The notes beneath the pieces are model-generated. The model was not told the DNA's origin. It did no database searches and was given only the letters and a program-made list of their open reading frames with translations. DNA of 12,553 nucleotides from Candidatus Sumerlaeota bacterium (GTDB lineage Bacteria; Sumerlaeota; Sumerlaeia; JADFCT01): assembly GCA_026398575.1 (NCBI GenBank), contig JAPLSP010000153.1, positions 1 to 12,553 of the forward strand, given 5' to 3'. Shown in pieces: positions 10,566-12,553 of this stretch; within the stretch, counting starts at the first letter, position 1; every line of letters begins with the position of its first letter. Both the position numbers and the translations under genes were made by a program.

Positions 10566-11951
10566 TCAGCCCTTATGCGGCGTAAATGATTGAAGCTCCC
10601 CGCAGTTGCGTAGCTCCACCTCTTCCAAAAAGCGCAACTTGCGCAACGGCTCAAGGTCTCGAAGCGATTTGCAACCCGAAATTTTCAGACGCCGTAACTG
10701 CGCAAGCTTTGCTAGTGGGGACACATCTTTGATGTCTCGCGAGCCTTCAATCCCAAGACAGGTCAATCCCCTCAAGCGTCCCAGCGGCCCCAAACCATCC
10801 TGAATCGCCTTGCACGGCCCAATCCATAAATCAACAAGACTGGTTGTCTCAAGCGGAGACAGGTCATCGAGAAAACGAGCGCCGGAAACATCCATTCGCC
10901 GCAGATGCTTCAAAGAGGCGAGCGGCGCGATGCTTTCGACATACCGGCATCCATACAAATCCAATTCACGCAATTCCTTCAATCCTGCCAGCGCATCGAG
11001 GTTGCGCAAAGCGCGGCACCAACTCAGATCCAAATACCGCAGACGCTTCATTCGGGCGAAAGGCTCGGCGTCTTGAAGTGAGCGCGAGAAATGCATTTGG
11101 AGGCGTTCGAGATTGGTGAAACCGCTCAGCGTTTCCAAGTCGCGGCGCGAACGATCATGGTCATAATAAAACTTCCTGAGTCCACAGAGCGCAGCCAGCG
11201 GTTGGATGCCTCTTCGGGATGCTCGAATTAATTCGATATCCAGCGACTCCAAATGCTTCAAGGAACTCAACGGCTCAAGGCTTTTTAATTGTGTGCCGGA
11301 AAGATTCAGATTGACGAGATCGCTCAATCCCGCCAGCGCATTGATATCGCAAAGGCTCCAACACTCGCGCAGGCTCAAGTCCTTCAAGCGGGTCAAACCC
11401 GCGAGAGGAGAGATGTCCTGCAGGTTCTCGTCGCGAAATCGCAAGTCTTCCATGTTTGTCAGCTTGGCGATTATATTGATCCATGCAGGATCGGATTTCA
11501 CAACGCTCAGTTGCCGAAGATGCGAAAGCGCCGCCGCGGATTTGGGCGCGCGCAAACCATTGCCGAACAACACCGGCACGGTGGTATCCAGCTTGACCCA
11601 ATTTGTTTTCGTATCGGCTCGCGCGCACAGCGGACGCCCGCCCATGCAAATCAAAATTTCATTGCCCGAACCCGAGCGCAGGCTGATCTCGGGCAACGAC
11701 AGCGTCTCTATATCCAGGTCAATATAACAAGAAGCCCCGCCCGACTCGTAAATGCCAAAGGTTGGTTTTTCTCTTGATCGCAGTGGAATCGTTGCTTCGC
11801 GAGGCGACGGCGCCCAAGGCGAGAAGAGCTCAAATTCCTCATCATCAAAATAAACAGACAGCGCGCATTTCTTCATCCCGCTACGAAGCAGGCGCTCGGT
11901 CTCCGCCCACTGATCAGGCGCAAATGCAAATCGTATGCTTTTATTATGCAT
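10566..11951 (-). CDS. Leucine-rich-repeat protein with unknown N-terminal domain
   Basis: A 461-residue protein without signal peptide or membrane span, so probably cytosolic. Residues about 140-455 hold roughly 13 leucine-rich repeats of 22-24 residues with the pattern LxxLxLxxCxxLxDIxPLAxL, for example LTRLKDLSLRECWSL and LKELRELDLYGCRYV. This gives a curved solenoid used for protein binding. The N-terminal 140 residues have no family I recognise; they include FDDEEFELFSPW and alternating beta-like stretches. No catalytic motif is visible. It starts with ATG 11949-11951 without a clear ribosome binding site and is followed 8 bp later by the glycosyltransferase gene. That spacing suggests translational coupling, but a functional link is inference only. 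Confidence 0.85.
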   Translation of the reverse strand: MHNKSIRFAFAPDQWAETERLLRSGMKKCALSVYFDDEEFELFSPWAPSPREATIPLRSREKPTFGIYESGGASCYIDLDIETLSLPEISLRSGSGNEILICMGGRPLCARADTKTNWVKLDTTVPVLFGNGLRAPKSAAALSHLRQLSVVKSDPAWINIIAKLTNMEDLRFRDENLQDISPLAGLTRLKDLSLRECWSLCDINALAGLSDLVNLNLSGTQLKSLEPLSSLKHLESLDIELIRASRRGIQPLAALCGLRKFYYDHDRSRRDLETLSGFTNLERLQMHFSRSLQDAEPFARMKRLRYLDLSWCRALRNLDALAGLKELRELDLYGCRYVESIAPLASLKHLRRMDVSGARFLDDLSPLETTSLVDLWIGPCKAIQDGLGPLGRLRGLTCLGIEGSRDIKDVSPLAKLAQLRRLKISGCKSLRDLEPLRKLRFLEEVELRNCGELQSFTPHKG

Positions 11952-12031
11952 GGCAGGAACAGCGTACGAGGAATAATCAGACCATCTAAGGCCGGCCCAA
12001 ACGGCGCACTTTATGTTTCGTTTTTATGGGT

Positions 12032-12413
12032 TCAGCGCTTGCCGTCGTTTCTTTGCCGTTCGGCCTTAGTCTCACGAAGTATGCGTGCGTCCTCTTGATG
12101 CTTTGGGCTGTTAATGCCGCTCTTGATGCGCAACAACGTATCGAAATCAATCCAGTTTGCCATTGTGTCGCCATACCGAGATTGAATCCTGCGATTCCAG
12201 CATTCGGCGAAATCCTCTCCTTCCACGCTGAGCAAAAAATCCACTCGCGACGGCGGAACGCCAATCATGGTCACCTCGGTCAGTTTATCCCATGATAGCA
12301 ATAGCGGGCTGCCAAATATTGTCAGAGCCATATTCGCACGTTTGATGTTCTCCTCTGTTGGCTCCACCCACAAATCAATATCTTTCGTGTAGCGCGGTCT
12401 TGCATGAAAAAGA
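12032..12413 (-). pseudogene. Nucleotidyltransferase-like (DUF6036/AbiEii-type) gene, N-terminus lost at an IS end
   Basis: Reading from about 12413 downward, the frame gives FHARPRYTKDIDLWVEP, the nucleotidyltransferase signature RPRxTKDIDLW with the metal-binding D-x-D. It continues with GVPPSRVDFLLSVEG and DFAECWNRR, then a C-terminal DFDTLLRIKSG and PKHQEDARIL, as in small DUF6036-type proteins. The preceding GG-containing segment of the family (typically VGGYAV about 5 residues before) is missing. The frame instead runs into the IS, where a TGA (12437-12439) closes it. No ATG, GTG or TTG start lies between that stop and the signature; the only one near is a TTG in the middle of the DLW motif. 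The gene therefore appears broken by insertion. About 115 codons remain. It lies 80 bp upstream of the leucine-rich-repeat gene on the same strand. Confidence 0.72.
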
Positions 12414-12553
12414 GGTTCCTTAAAAGAATCTGTGGGTCAATTTCGGTTCCGGTAGTTTGCCAAGCTTATGATAGAGCACAATTTCCAAGCATTTGAAGGT
12501 CGAAAATCCATAGCTATTTCTCATCGCGACTTTCGCCTTGTTGTTCAGCCCTT
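12414..12553 (-). mobile_element. ISL3-type insertion sequence, right end (partial)
   Basis: The element is recognised by the C-terminal part of its transposase. A plausible terminal inverted repeat begins GGTTCCTTAAAAG at 12414 on the + strand, resembling the GGxTCTTT ends known for ISL3-family elements. The transposase stop lies within this end, as is common in the family. The exact boundary and the other end are not visible. Confidence 0.65.
12420..12553 (-). CDS. ISL3-family transposase, C-terminal fragment (continues beyond the window)
   Basis: Forty-three residues in frame from 12551 to the stop TAA (12420-12422). The fragment begins GLNNKAKVAMRNSYGFSTFK and continues CLEIVLYHKLGKLPEP, ending LTHRFF. 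This matches the conserved C-terminus of DDE transposases of the ISL3 group (IS204/IS1001/IS1096/IS1165), where the catalytic Glu lies just before GLNNK-like sequence. The catalytic residues lie outside the window. The end of the gene looks intact; whether the whole element is active cannot be told. Confidence 0.82.
   Translation of the reverse strand, partial: GLNNKAKVAMRNSYGFSTFKCLEIVLYHKLGKLPEPKLTHRFF

Noticed and set aside
11986..12295. Short frames on both strands overlapping 12032-12373
   Set aside because: They overlap the frame that carries the nucleotidyltransferase motifs (RPRYTKDIDLW, GVPPSRVD) and show no domain themselves.

Overview
The window looks like a moderately GC-rich chromosome segment from an uncultured bacterium. 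The closest feel is PVC, Hydrogenedentota or Sumerlaeota-like, because such genomes often carry short-word palindromic repeats between genes. That placement is an impression from repeat style and gene content, not a phylogenetic result. All genes up to 9073 lie on the + strand and all genes after that on the - strand.

Layout. The left edge (1-177) is AT-rich, with a perfect TATAAT and a perfect 36-bp inverted repeat in front of a GT4-type glycosyltransferase (178-1164). A divergent FxsA-like membrane protein follows (1184-1657), then a pentapeptide-repeat/J-domain/TPR fusion (1748-2851). The whole 195-bp gap to recO is filled by nested heptamer arrays, and recO (3047-3853) starts directly against them. 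A 410-bp leader with promoter, boxB/boxA-like signals and a long processing stem precedes a complete 23S rRNA (about 4264-7266). A second repeat cassette sits between 23S and 5S, followed by 5S rRNA (7442-7560) and a strong intrinsic terminator. No 16S rRNA or tRNA lies upstream, so this is an unlinked 23S-5S operon. A repeat-rich gap leads to mnmA (7997-9073).

On the - strand there is a probable two-gene operon: a leucine-rich-repeat protein (10566-11951) followed 8 bp later by a glycosyltransferase (9070-10557). The glycosyltransferase carries about 77 codons of translated repeat arrays in its inter-domain linker, and its stop codon overlaps that of mnmA. At the right edge, a nucleotidyltransferase-like gene (12032-12413) has lost its N-terminal half at the end of an ISL3-type insertion sequence, whose transposase C-terminus runs off the window.

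The most unusual theme is the repeats. Several unrelated words (TGACCCC, CACGAAT, TGACGAT, GAAAACC) are all arranged with a 7-bp period, often as facing inverted arrays. They occupy four kinds of site: a whole intergenic gap, the rRNA transcribed spacer, the inside of an open reading frame, and (with a different, longer word) a 5' leader. Within the open reading frame, the repeats lack TGA exactly where it would be in frame.
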